A stretch of 32,531 nucleotides of DNA from the NCBI GenBank assembly GCA_902478945.1, contig CABSMX010000009.1, positions 1-32,531 of the forward strand, in the 5' to 3' direction. The notes under the pieces are model-generated. The model made no database searches. It was not told the DNA's origin and saw only the letters and a program-made list of their open reading frames with translations. Source of the DNA: an uncultured Collinsella sp. (GTDB lineage Bacteria > Actinomycetota > Coriobacteriia > Coriobacteriales > Coriobacteriaceae). A program made the translations under genes and the position numbers. Shown piece by piece: positions 1 to 7,662 of this stretch. Position 1 is the stretch's first letter, and each line of letters begins with the position of its first letter.

Positions 1-52
1 AGTCCCTTGCGGCGTAGTTCTTATTTAAGCCGTCCAGGTTTTGGGGTGCAGT

Positions 53-811
53 TCAATCCGCAAGCCAGGCGCGTTCTTTTGCTTTCGCCGTCTCCTCTGA
101 GGCTTTCTGCAGCTCATCTGCCGCGCGTTCCAGATCCTTCGATGTGTCTTTAATGACATCGGTCGAGATCTCGGACCCCTCGAGCGCAACGAAATCCGAC
201 TCGGACGTCCTGGGCACGGCAAGCGCCGTACCGGTATAGGTCGCACCCTCGGTATCCTGCGCCGACACGGCCTGCGTAGCTCGCGCGGCAACCAGATACG
301 GTAGAGCCGTCTCGATTTTCTGCAAGCCCTTGGAGGCGCTTTTGGCAAACTTGTTGCGCGTTTTAATGATCTCGACTCCCGAGTCGACCATATCGCCCGC
401 GGCAAGCTCGGCACCCGGAATAAGGATGGCGACCAAGCCGGTGCCGATCGTGGCAAACCCCGCCAGGCCCAAACTCAAAATGCTCGCATCCACCACCGTC
501 GCAGCCGTATGGTAGGACGACACCACATTGGCGCCTGCCAGCGCGCCGCTATCGGCAGCCACCTGGGTGTCCCCGGCACGCGACATGCTCCATATCGCCG
601 CCGTCGACGAAAACAGCAACGTGAGCACCACCAAGATGACCACCGCAGAGGAGAGCGTGGTATAGGCACCGTCTTCGATAAACAGGTCGATCCCGGCTCG
701 ACCCATAAAGCCGCCTCGCTTGCAGCGAGCACGCGGTCGGCAACGGCCCGCAAGCCCCCTCGTCACCTTCAACAGGCAGCGCTTAATCCCATGCAGCAAT
801 CCATAAATCAT
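53..811 (-). CDS. TadG-like Flp pilus-associated membrane protein
   Basis: The 252-residue product has one strong hydrophobic segment near residues 48-72 followed by the motif ADSGALAGANVV, the pattern typical of TadG/Rv3654c-type proteins encoded at the ends of actinobacterial Tad loci. A second hydrophobic stretch lies near 105-130 and the C-terminus is rich in Lys, Glu and Ala and may form a coiled coil. I chose the ATG at 811 because AGGGAGA lies just upstream; the reading frame is open further upstream, but that part overlaps tadE antisense-free coding and has no ribosome site. It overlaps the tadE 3' end by 29 bases, which suggests coupled translation. It is probably a minor pseudopilin or envelope component of the pilus, but the exact role is inferred from position. 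Unlike its three upstream neighbours it lacks a clear Glu+5 prepilin signature. Bases 1-52 beyond its stop hold no gene I can support. Confidence 0.72.
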   Translation of the reverse strand: MIYGLLHGIKRCLLKVTRGLAGRCRPRARCKRGGFMGRAGIDLFIEDGAYTTLSSAVVILVVLTLLFSSTAAIWSMSRAGDTQVAADSGALAGANVVSSYHTAATVVDASILSLGLAGFATIGTGLVAILIPGAELAAGDMVDSGVEIIKTRNKFAKSASKGLQKIETALPYLVAARATQAVSAQDTEGATYTGTALAVPRTSESDFVALEGSEISTDVIKDTSKDLERAADELQKASEETAKAKERAWLAD

Positions 812-1253
812 AATCTCCCTCCAGCCACTCGGGACGCGATCGATACGAGACGTCGACCTTAAGCTCGACATAGCCGTTATGGCCTGTGCTACCCATAGCC
901 TGCGCAAACGCACCGATTACGGGCAGCGGTTTAACCTCGCCGGTAACGGAAACGGACGAGACGCCGCCCGCATCGGCCCGACCAAGCTCGATATCCCACG
1001 ACAGGGGCCCGCCGGCATGGAAAATCGAAACGTCGGGAACCGCGGCAAGACGGCGGCGGGCAAACTCCTTAATATCCTCGTCATCCCCCACCGTCGTCGT
1101 GGTCATGAGCCGCGCAGTCTCGGCGGCGGCAGACTCCATGACCGCGCGTGTATAGAGCAGGCACACCGGCTGCAGCGCCAACAGGACGAGCGTCAGAAAC
1201 GTCGGCAGCAGGAATGCCGCCTCGACCGTAGACTGCGCCCGGTCCTCGCGCAT
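783..1253 (-). CDS. tadE: TadE-family minor pseudopilin
   Basis: The 156-residue protein begins MREDRAQSTVEAAFLLP and then has about 20 hydrophobic residues, the standard TadE architecture: short basic-acidic leader, prepilin-peptidase-type site with Glu at +5 if cut after Ala6, and one membrane helix. TadE proteins are minor pseudopilins needed to build Flp pili. The ATG at 1253 lies 4 bases after the stop of the preceding small prepilin gene and lacks a good Shine-Dalgarno sequence, so translation probably re-initiates from the upstream gene. A longer open frame to 1538 overlaps that gene completely and is rejected. The C-terminal half is a soluble domain with beta-rich sequence and no recognisable catalytic motif. 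Confidence 0.82.
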   Translation of the reverse strand: MREDRAQSTVEAAFLLPTFLTLVLLALQPVCLLYTRAVMESAAAETARLMTTTTVGDDEDIKEFARRRLAAVPDVSIFHAGGPLSWDIELGRADAGGVSSVSVTGEVKPLPVIGAFAQAMGSTGHNGYVELKVDVSYRSRPEWLEGDYDLWIAAWD

Positions 1254-1257
1254 GGCA

Positions 1258-1476
1258 TCAATAGAGCACGATATCCTTAGCACCCGCAGCAGCGTCGACA
1301 ACCGATGTCGAGGTGACGCCGTGAGACGCCGCCCGCTCGACCAGCGCTGCCAAGCGCCCGTCGGCACCGGCACGCCAAAGCCCGGCGATCGCCAGCACGA
1401 TGGAAAGCAGCGCCACCGTGACGATGGCGTATTCGACCGTCGCCTGGGCAGATTCCTCGCGCAGGACATCATGCAT
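1258..1476 (-). CDS. Small prepilin-like protein (second Flp/TadE-type subunit)
   Basis: This 72-residue protein starts MHDVLREESAQATVEYAIV and continues with a single hydrophobic helix to about residue 33. The sequence matches a class IVb prepilin: cut after Ala10, Glu falls at +5 and Tyr at +6. It is therefore either a second Flp-like pilin or a very short TadE/TadF-type pseudopilin. The start is supported by AAAGGAGGGG eight bases upstream, and this ribosome site overlaps the end of the preceding gene, whose stop is one base before the start. The C-terminal 35 residues are short and alanine-rich. Its place between flp and tadE fits a minor pilus subunit; major versus minor status cannot be read from sequence. 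Confidence 0.75.
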   Translation of the reverse strand: MHDVLREESAQATVEYAIVTVALLSIVLAIAGLWRAGADGRLAALVERAASHGVTSTSVVDAAAGAKDIVLY

Positions 1477-1477
1477 T

Positions 1478-2041
1478 TCACGACCCCTCCTTTGAGTTCG
1501 TTGTCTGCGGGGTCAGGCGGACCACGCGCAGACGACACGAAGTATCACCAGCATCCGCGGCAACCGTCACCATATCGACCCAGCCGCGTCCGTCACGCAC
1601 GATGGCGCCCCACACGTTGCCCTTGATGTCGAGATAGCCGCTCAGAGCAAGTTGCGCCGTGGGCACCTCGCGATAGGCATGCAGCATATCCGCCGCCGCT
1701 TCGGTCATCGGTCGGCACTCGGACCATGCGAGACGAACAGCGACGGCATTGTTTGCCGATGAACCCGTTGCAGCGTCCGCTCGCTCGTCGAGTGCTTGCA
1801 AGAACGTTTGCGCCGTGACGGCGGCATTCGCATCGTCCGCGTCTCGCGCATCGTCTATTTGAGACGCCGCAGCCGAACCCGAGCCCGCATCCGCGGCAAC
1901 CCCTAAACGTTGTTGCCGTGCTGCGTTAAGCCCCCAAACCGCCACTGCCACCGCCACGACCGCACAGGCGAGCACCAGCAACGCGCCGACGGGACGGGCG
2001 CCCTCTACAGGCTGTTGATGCCCTCGCTGATAGCGCTCCAT
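1478..2041 (-). CDS. Membrane-anchored protein of unknown function in the Tad operon
   Basis: I do not recognise a family. The 187-residue product has a short cytoplasmic N-terminus, one transmembrane helix at about residues 17-40, an Ala/Asp-rich linker (about 45-80) and a soluble C-terminal domain of roughly 100 residues that would lie outside the membrane. Two cysteines (in SECRP and TSCRL) sit in the outer domain and could form a disulfide. The start overlaps the end of flp by 37 bases, with AAGG upstream, so it is co-translated with the pilin. Its position between the pilin and the minor pilins suggests an accessory role in pilus assembly or anchoring; this is inference from context only. 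Confidence 0.65.
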   Translation of the reverse strand: MERYQRGHQQPVEGARPVGALLVLACAVVAVAVAVWGLNAARQQRLGVAADAGSGSAAASQIDDARDADDANAAVTAQTFLQALDERADAATGSSANNAVAVRLAWSECRPMTEAAADMLHAYREVPTAQLALSGYLDIKGNVWGAIVRDGRGWVDMVTVAADAGDTSCRLRVVRLTPQTTNSKEGS

Positions 2042-2238
2042 AGATCTTGGACCTTGCCCTTAAATGCGACGATGGCAATGATGGCGATCACCACGAGCAC
2101 ACCGACCAGGATGGCGTACTCGGTGGTGCCCTGCGCGTTCTCCTCCCGCAGCAGTTCCTCGGCACGCTGGCGAGCGTGAATTGACTGGCAAAACGCCCAG
2201 CTCCAGACCTTGCCAGCAACGTCAGTCATCGTATTCAT
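2005..2238 (-). CDS. flp: Flp-type class IVb pilin
   Basis: The 77-residue protein has a 35-residue leader ending REENA, then QGTTEYAILVG and a long hydrophobic helix to about residue 60. Cleavage after Ala35 would place Glu at +5 and Tyr at +6, the class IVb prepilin signature recognised by the TadV/CpaA peptidase (not encoded in this window). This is the best candidate for the major Flp pilin subunit. The leader is longer than the usual 15-25 residues of Flp prepilins. The ATG has GGGAGGA about 5 bases upstream, and the gene starts 10 bases after tadC stops, so the operon is continuous. Confidence 0.85.
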   Translation of the reverse strand: MNTMTDVAGKVWSWAFCQSIHARQRAEELLREENAQGTTEYAILVGVLVVIAIIAIVAFKGKVQDLWSAISEGINSL

Positions 2239-2248
2239 GTATTCCTCC

Positions 2249-2890
2249 CTACATCATCCCGCCTGCTCCCAGCAGCGGGCCCAATATGGACAGAAGCAAC
2301 GCCGGCAAGATGAGCGTGCCGGTGGGAATCAGCAGCTTGACCGGCGCACGCTCGATCTCGCGCTCGACCGCGGCGCGATGGGCCGCGCGAATCTCGCGAC
2401 TTTGAGCCGCCAACGTCTCGGCAAGCGGGGCACCGAGGGCAAGCGCCTGCCCCGCTGTGATGGCAAAGGTCTCGAGCGCCCGCACATCCAGGTCGCGCGC
2501 GGCCGTCAGAAGCTCATCCTCGCGCGTCCCTACGCCCACCCGCCATGCCATGCAGGCTCGCTCAAGGCGGAGCGCCAACGTCGATCGGCGATTGGCGCAA
2601 AAAACCTCAAGCGCCGCATCGAACGAAAGACCAGCCGAAAGCCCCAGACGCACCACGTCGATCATCTCGGACACCTCGCCAAGCGACACCTGCGCCGTAC
2701 CACCCGTGCCGAGCATGCCCCTCAACCGTGCTGCCAGGGCATCGGTCACCGATCGAGCAGCCGTAACAACCAGCAGCGCTTCGCGTTTGCAGGCCTGGAC
2801 GATCTTGTGTGCGTCCGCGCGCTCCAAACCCGTCACGATAAACACGCTGAACGCGCACAGGCACGCCGCGACCCCGACCAGGGCGCTCAT
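2249..2890 (-). CDS. tadC: Flp pilus platform protein TadC (T2SSF domain)
   Basis: The 213-residue protein has an N-terminal hydrophobic segment, a central type II secretion F-like helical domain (motifs around VSEMIDVVRLGLSAGLSFDAAL), and a C-terminal hydrophobic pair ending near the C-terminus. This matches TadC, an inner-membrane platform protein that pairs with TadB and with the TadA ATPase. The ATG at 2890 overlaps the tadB stop as TCAT on the plus strand (ATGA on the coding strand), a 4-base translational coupling. An open frame continues upstream to 3028 but lies inside tadB and is not used. TadC of actinobacteria is often this short. Confidence 0.88.
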   Translation of the reverse strand: MSALVGVAACLCAFSVFIVTGLERADAHKIVQACKREALLVVTAARSVTDALAARLRGMLGTGGTAQVSLGEVSEMIDVVRLGLSAGLSFDAALEVFCANRRSTLALRLERACMAWRVGVGTREDELLTAARDLDVRALETFAITAGQALALGAPLAETLAAQSREIRAAHRAAVEREIERAPVKLLIPTGTLILPALLLSILGPLLGAGGMM

Positions 2891-3813
2891 AGCTCCACCC
2901 GCATAATGCGTCGGATGACCACCAGGGCGACGGCGTTGAGAGCAAGTCCCAGCACCACGGCACCGGCACCCGCCGGCGTTGCAAGGCCGCGGCGAAAGTC
3001 GGCCGAAAGCAGCGCCAGCACCGCGCACATACCCGCCGGCATCGCCGAGACCATGTGTGCCGACATACGAGCCTGCGATGTCTTGACGTCCAGGCGGCGC
3101 TTGAGCTCAATGCGCTCCCCCACCATGCTCGACGCCTCGGATAGCAGGTCGACAAGCGGGGCACCGGTTCGCTGCGACACCTTGAGCGCCAAGGTGACAA
3201 GCGAAAGGCCGGGGGCATCGATACGGTCGAGTAGGTCATCCAACGCATCAGTCGCCGAGACGCCGCAGTCGATCGCCGCCGCAACGCGCAAAAACTCGGT
3301 ATGCACCGGCTCTTGCGCGTGAGTTCCCACAAACCTCATGCCCTGGGCCAGCGAATGACCCGAGGCGAGCGACATAGAGAGCGACGTAAAGGCCTCGGGC
3401 ATGGCTTCTTCCACATCGTGTTGCTCGCGGCGACGGTCGAAGGTGTCGCGAGCGGCACCTACGCCAAACGGTGCGAGCAGCCCCAGGACAAAGCCGATGG
3501 GCGACAGCGATACGACAGTCAGGGCAATGCCGCAGACACCACTCGACAGCAGCAAGCATGCCAGTCGCGCCTCGTCATCCTCGATGACAAGGCCAACGCG
3601 ATGTGCCGGAACCAGCGCCGCCCAGGAGTGGGCAATCTTTTTTAGCAGGTCGTTTTCTACCAACTCGCGCGGCAGCCTCTCGGCAACCGACTCAAGCGCA
3701 TGACTGACCAGCTCCGCCGGCGGCACGCGCGGCGCACGAGGCTCCACCCCGCACGCCACCGCGGCCGAAAGCCCCGTCAAGCCCCCTACGACGAGGGGCA
3801 CAACGATCTCCAT
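2887..3813 (-). CDS. tadB: Flp pilus platform protein TadB (T2SSF domain)
   Basis: The 308-residue protein has a hydrophobic N-terminus, two central hydrophobic segments near residues 85-120, a T2SSF domain (EAMPEAFTSLSMSLASGHSL is the usual signature start) at about 135-260, and a C-terminal hydrophobic pair. TadB and TadC form the inner-membrane platform through which TadA drives pilin polymerisation. GAGGAGGTGG six bases before the ATG supports the start. It overlaps the tadA 3' end by 28 bases and the tadC start by 4 bases, consistent with one polycistronic transcript. Confidence 0.9.
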   Translation of the reverse strand: MEIVVPLVVGGLTGLSAAVACGVEPRAPRVPPAELVSHALESVAERLPRELVENDLLKKIAHSWAALVPAHRVGLVIEDDEARLACLLLSSGVCGIALTVVSLSPIGFVLGLLAPFGVGAARDTFDRRREQHDVEEAMPEAFTSLSMSLASGHSLAQGMRFVGTHAQEPVHTEFLRVAAAIDCGVSATDALDDLLDRIDAPGLSLVTLALKVSQRTGAPLVDLLSEASSMVGERIELKRRLDVKTSQARMSAHMVSAMPAGMCAVLALLSADFRRGLATPAGAGAVVLGLALNAVALVVIRRIMRVEL

Positions 3814-5114
3814 TCGTCCACCTCCTCTTGTGTGAGCGTTCCCGAGCGCAGGCCCTCCGCGATAAACGGAGGCTCGCGATCGAGCGTCCAGGTGCGCGTG
3901 GCGGCATCGAACGTCACGTAGCGCTCAAGCTCCACGCCGCCCGACGCGCCGCGTCGCACCCCCGAATAGGAGGACACGAAACGCCTGCCGTCCGCATGGC
4001 GCTCGGACATCACGATGCCGTCGAGCGCCATGGCAATCTGCTCCTCGATAAGCTCGCTCGGCAGATCGATGCCATAGCGTGCAAGCAGCGTCAAACGCAC
4101 CACGGTCTCCTGCTCGGTGCCCGCATGAAGCGTGGTGAGCGACCCATCGTGCCCGGTGTTCATGGCCTGCAGCATGTCGCAACATTCCGCACCGCGCACC
4201 TCGCCCACCACAATACGGTCGGGACGCATACGCAGGGCGTTGGTCACCAGGTCGCGGATTGTCACCGCGCCCTCGCCCTCAATTGAAGCCTCGCGTGCCT
4301 CCAGGCGAACCACATGCGGGTGATGCGCAAACTTGAGCTCGGCGGAGTCCTCGATCGTCACGATGCGCTCGCCGGTGGATATCTCGCACGACAGCGCGTT
4401 GAGCAGCGTGGTCTTGCCCGATCCCGTGCCACCTGCAACCGCCAGATCTTGACGCAGCGACACCGCACACGACAGCAGCTGCGCATACCAAAGCGGCAAC
4501 GACCCCAGGCCCACAAGCTCGTCCAATGAACAGATGCGGTCTGAAAACTTACGGATGGTGAGGATTGGCCCATCGATCGCCACGGGCGGAATCACCGCGT
4601 TGACGCGATAGCCCGTCTTGAGGCGAGCGTTGACGATGGGGCTGCGCTCGTCGATGCGCCTACCCAGCGGCGAGATGATGCGGTCGATGAGCACGCGGAT
4701 TTGCTCATCGTCCTCAAACGCATGCTCGATGGGATATAAGACGCCGCCGCGCTCAAAGAAAGCCGAGCGACAACCGTTGACCATGATCTCGGTGACGGTG
4801 TCGTCCTCGATGAGCGGCTGCAGCGGGCCCAGGCCCACCACGTCATCCAAAATCTCGTCAATGATGGTCTCGCGCTCGGGCGTCGCCAGGTCGGTCGCCT
4901 CCTCCACGTTGAGCGCCGCCTCCACCGCAGGACGCAATTCCGAGCGGGCGCGCGCCGGATCGATGTATGCGCTGATACGCGCCACCTCGTCATAGCCCAT
5001 GCGGTCCATCACGGCGCGTTTGGTGCGGCGCTTGACGGCACGGTGGCGTCCCGCATCAACAGGCACTGTCGCCGCGGCTGCACCGGCTTCCTTAATCCTT
5101 GTTTGCAAACTCAT
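3786..5114 (-). CDS. tadA: Flp pilus assembly ATPase TadA/CpaF
   Basis: This 442-residue protein is a secretion ATPase of the type II/IV superfamily. The N-terminal domain (about 1-190) precedes a RecA-like core with Walker A GGTGSGKTT near residues 228-236, an Asp box around 252-258, and RMRPDRIVVGEVRGAE near 295-310 carrying the Walker B and catalytic Glu. It hydrolyses ATP at the cytoplasmic face to drive pilin extraction and assembly with TadB/TadC. GAGGGTGA precedes the start, which overlaps the tadZ stop by 4 bases (ATGA). Length and motif order are normal for CpaF, and no key residue is missing. Confidence 0.93.
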   Translation of the reverse strand: MSLQTRIKEAGAAAATVPVDAGRHRAVKRRTKRAVMDRMGYDEVARISAYIDPARARSELRPAVEAALNVEEATDLATPERETIIDEILDDVVGLGPLQPLIEDDTVTEIMVNGCRSAFFERGGVLYPIEHAFEDDEQIRVLIDRIISPLGRRIDERSPIVNARLKTGYRVNAVIPPVAIDGPILTIRKFSDRICSLDELVGLGSLPLWYAQLLSCAVSLRQDLAVAGGTGSGKTTLLNALSCEISTGERIVTIEDSAELKFAHHPHVVRLEAREASIEGEGAVTIRDLVTNALRMRPDRIVVGEVRGAECCDMLQAMNTGHDGSLTTLHAGTEQETVVRLTLLARYGIDLPSELIEEQIAMALDGIVMSERHADGRRFVSSYSGVRRGASGGVELERYVTFDAATRTWTLDREPPFIAEGLRSGTLTQEEVDEWRSLCPSS

Positions 5115-6751
5115 CGCGAATCACCCTCGCGCGACCAGGGAAGACGGATGCGCGGGCGCTCGGTGCGCGTCGCACGGTCGGTGACCATATCGCTCCAGGG
5201 ACCGACGGCGCAGCCCAGCTCCACGAGCATCTTGCGCGTGGCTTCGCGTACGCTGGTGGCAAAAGCGCTGGTCTGGCCCACTGCCTCGTCAGCACGGCCG
5301 AACGCCATGAGCGCCGCCAAGTCCTGCCCGCCGTCGGCGATACGGATCTTGGAGCTCAACGCGCAGGTAATCTCAAAGCGCATGGCGACATCCTCGTCAG
5401 CGCCGCGCGCGCCAAACCGGTTGAATACGGCGCTCATGCGCGTACGCGGCACGCCCACACGGCTCGCCAACTCGATGACGCGTGCCGCGGACGTCGCAGA
5501 CGACACCGATGGATCGCCCACGACCAGGCAGCGGTCGCTCGCCGCCACCGCGGCCGCCACGGCGTCGCCCCAAAAGACCGAGGTGTCGACAAGCACCACG
5601 TCGGATTCGCGGCGCAAGACATCGAGCAACAGCTCCACCGGACGCGCCATGAGCTCGGCCTGTTCGGGCGCGGCGACCGGGCCCCAAAGCGTAACGCCCG
5701 GGGCCACGCGCATCGAGGCGGCCACGATGTCCGATTCGGCAAGTGTGCCCACAGCCGATGGCTCGATAAGCGTCGCCATGTCATGCGGGGCATCGGCGCC
5801 CAGCAGGTCGTAGAGGTTTCCAAACATCAGGTCCAAGTCGAGCACGGCAGCACGCAGGCCCAGCAGCGACGCCGCGTACGCCATGGCGGCGACGATCGTC
5901 GACTTGCCGCAACCGCCCGAACCCGAGACGGCGCAGACAACCGGGGCTCGATGCGACGAGGCGGCATCCGCCGACGGCGTGGGGGCAGGCGGCGCCGGCA
6001 CGGGCGGCAACGTCCCCGTCTCCCCGGCAGCGCTCATATGCTGCGCCCAAGCCGGCATGGCAGGCTGCTCGGTCCGCGGGGCCGAATCTGGGGACTTCAC
6101 GGTCGCATCGACACGAACATTGTCGTTCCCGGCAAGTCCCTCAACCTCGTCGAGCTCATCGACCAGGCTCACGCCATGCACGTATCCCATATCTACAGCC
6201 AAAAGATCCTCGCCATACGGCACCGGCTCTCCGACTTCATCGTATGCAAGGGGGTCCCGGGGACACCGACCATGCTCGGCTTCCGCTTTTCCACAATCAT
6301 CAACACGCGGGCCTCTTGTAGCGCGAGGCGCCCCGGGTTCCCTATCAACAAAAGCATCGGGCTCAATCGTCAGACACAGGTCGCAATCAACCGTTCCCTC
6401 GCCCGCGCGCCCGTTGCCGCATATGCTGCGCGCAGCGATAACCTCGGTCGCCCCTGCGCGAAACAGCCCCTCGATATCCGAAGGATCGAGCGTCTCTATC
6501 AGTACGACCACGCGGCTCACGCGGCCCTCGGCCGTCAGGCGCGCAACGGTCTTTCGCACGTCTTCGGCATCGAACAGGGCTGCCGCGATAATCGCCGCCC
6601 CGCGACGCGACGGAAACGCCCGCGCCATGGACACCAGCCCATCCAGGTCACCCACGCGAAGCACCTGCGCGCCCGCATCGCGGCCCTCGACTTCCCGCTG
6701 CAGCAATCCGTAATCACCACACGCGCAGCATGCAAGCCAGATCGCCTTCAT
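5111..6751 (-). CDS. tadZ: TadZ/CpaE-type ParA-like localisation ATPase
   Basis: The 546-residue protein has three parts: an N-terminal receiver-like domain (about 1-110) without a clear phosphorylation site, a long acidic and Pro/Ala-rich linker (about 110-265), and a C-terminal ParA/MinD-type ATPase. The nucleotide loop near residues 276-285 reads SGSGGCGKST, so the signature lysine of the deviant Walker A (KGGxGK) is missing, as in many TadZ proteins. TadZ places the pilus machine at its cellular site. Coding begins GTG-ATG; I chose the ATG at 6751, in a TGATG junction with the cpaB stop, with GGAGG nine bases upstream. GTG at 6754 is possible. The linker is unusually long for the family. 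Confidence 0.87.
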   Translation of the reverse strand: MKAIWLACCACGDYGLLQREVEGRDAGAQVLRVGDLDGLVSMARAFPSRRGAAIIAAALFDAEDVRKTVARLTAEGRVSRVVVLIETLDPSDIEGLFRAGATEVIAARSICGNGRAGEGTVDCDLCLTIEPDAFVDREPGAPRATRGPRVDDCGKAEAEHGRCPRDPLAYDEVGEPVPYGEDLLAVDMGYVHGVSLVDELDEVEGLAGNDNVRVDATVKSPDSAPRTEQPAMPAWAQHMSAAGETGTLPPVPAPPAPTPSADAASSHRAPVVCAVSGSGGCGKSTIVAAMAYAASLLGLRAAVLDLDLMFGNLYDLLGADAPHDMATLIEPSAVGTLAESDIVAASMRVAPGVTLWGPVAAPEQAELMARPVELLLDVLRRESDVVLVDTSVFWGDAVAAAVAASDRCLVVGDPSVSSATSAARVIELASRVGVPRTRMSAVFNRFGARGADEDVAMRFEITCALSSKIRIADGGQDLAALMAFGRADEAVGQTSAFATSVREATRKMLVELGCAVGPWSDMVTDRATRTERPRIRLPWSREGDSR

Positions 6752-7410
6752 CACTCGTCGCCTCCGCTCTTTTTGCTGCGCACCGTGGCGGGAATCGTCA
6801 AACTGACCGCCCCCTTGCCCGAGGCCCCCAGCAATTCCTTAACGTCTTCGGGGTCGGCCGCCAGCGTCACCCATTCGATCTTGCCTTCGCGCGTGGCGCC
6901 GGCCTCTTCGCTGGTATCGATCACGCGCGCACCGCACAGCCGATCGGTTACGCCGTCCTTTTGCACGTACACGTCCACGTAGCTGCCCACGCCCGTGGCG
7001 CCCCCGACCGAATGCTCGGCATCGACCGCCACCGAAACGGCGACCTTGCCTTTGGGCACCTCGAGCGTGTGGCTTTCGGCCTTGGTGTAGACATCGCAAA
7101 TCACGGCATTTTTAGGGATGCGTGAGGTCGTCACGTCGCCGCGCACCTGGCGCAACTCGGTCGCCGCATCGCGCGGCAGTAGGCTCGCCAGCCATTCCTG
7201 GGTTATGACATTGGTCTCGTCGAGCGTCTCGCCCGCATCGATATCGCGTGCCGCGACGCACACCTCGACGCGATCGCCGCCATACTTGGCCAGCGTCTCG
7301 GCCTGGGCCTGCTCAGCCCGCGAGCGGATCGACGATGCGTAGACCATGCAGAGCAACGCGGCGAGCACGCCCGCGATCAGACTGATGGCGATGCGCTTGC
7401 TCTTGTTCAC
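6751..7410 (-). CDS. cpaB: Flp pilus assembly protein CpaB/RcpC (SAF domain)
   Basis: The 219-residue protein has an N-terminal membrane anchor (about residues 7-27) and then a SAF domain with AARDIDAGETLDETNV and RGDVTTSRIPKNAVI, the usual CpaB/RcpC pattern. It sits in the envelope and is associated with Flp secretion. The open frame extends to a TTG at 7425, but AGGAG lies six bases before a GTG at 7410, so I place the start there. It is the first gene of the Tad operon in this window. The family often carries an outer-membrane partner RcpA; none is seen, which fits a one-membrane host. Confidence 0.88.
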   Translation of the reverse strand: MNKSKRIAISLIAGVLAALLCMVYASSIRSRAEQAQAETLAKYGGDRVEVCVAARDIDAGETLDETNVITQEWLASLLPRDAATELRQVRGDVTTSRIPKNAVICDVYTKAESHTLEVPKGKVAVSVAVDAEHSVGGATGVGSYVDVYVQKDGVTDRLCGARVIDTSEEAGATREGKIEWVTLAADPEDVKELLGASGKGAVSLTIPATVRSKKSGGDE

Positions 7411-7518
7411 GGCCGCTCCTCTCAAGGTAGCACCGGGCGGATGCCCGTACCACCATTGTCCGAGCGGGCAAGCAGCAAAACGACGCGATCGCGATCTTGG
7501 TTTTGAGTGTCAAACCAA

Positions 7519-7582
7519 TTGCCGACCAAAAGCTGACCGGTCCGTCAAGCTCGTGGCAAGGTTTTGGTCAGCACGTCGGCAA
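7519..7582. repeat. 64-bp stem-loop upstream of the Tad operon
   Basis: TTGCCGAC at 7519-7526 is complementary to GTCGGCAA at 7575-7582, and GCTGACC at 7532-7538 to GGTCAGC at 7566-7572. GACCAAAA (7524-7531) can instead pair with TTTTGGTC (7562-7569), so two pairings compete. The loop contains TCCGTCAAGCT-nn-TGGCAAGGTT, which recurs at 32140-32162 with two differences. It lies in the cpaB leader/promoter gap. A TTGACA on the minus strand (7509-7514) could be a -35, but I see no good -10. Confidence 0.6.
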
Positions 7583-7610
7583 AACGCACGTTTAGGGGCG
7601 CATCGGCAAT

Positions 7611-7643
7611 AAAAAAGCCGCCTCCCGCGCCATTGGGAGACGA
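7611..7643 (-). terminator. Rho-independent terminator of rsgA
   Basis: On the minus strand CGTCTCCC and GGGAGGCG form an 8-bp stem (one G-U pair) around an 8-base loop and are followed by GCTTTTTT. It starts 20 bases after the rsgA stop and separates rsgA from the Tad operon. Confidence 0.9.
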
Positions 7644-7662
7644 CTGTCATAGGAAAAATCAA

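Noticed and set aside
5099..6982. A plus-strand open frame of over 600 codons over tadZ
   Set aside because: Arg/His/Gly-rich antisense shadow of tadZ and cpaB; no ribosome site or domain.
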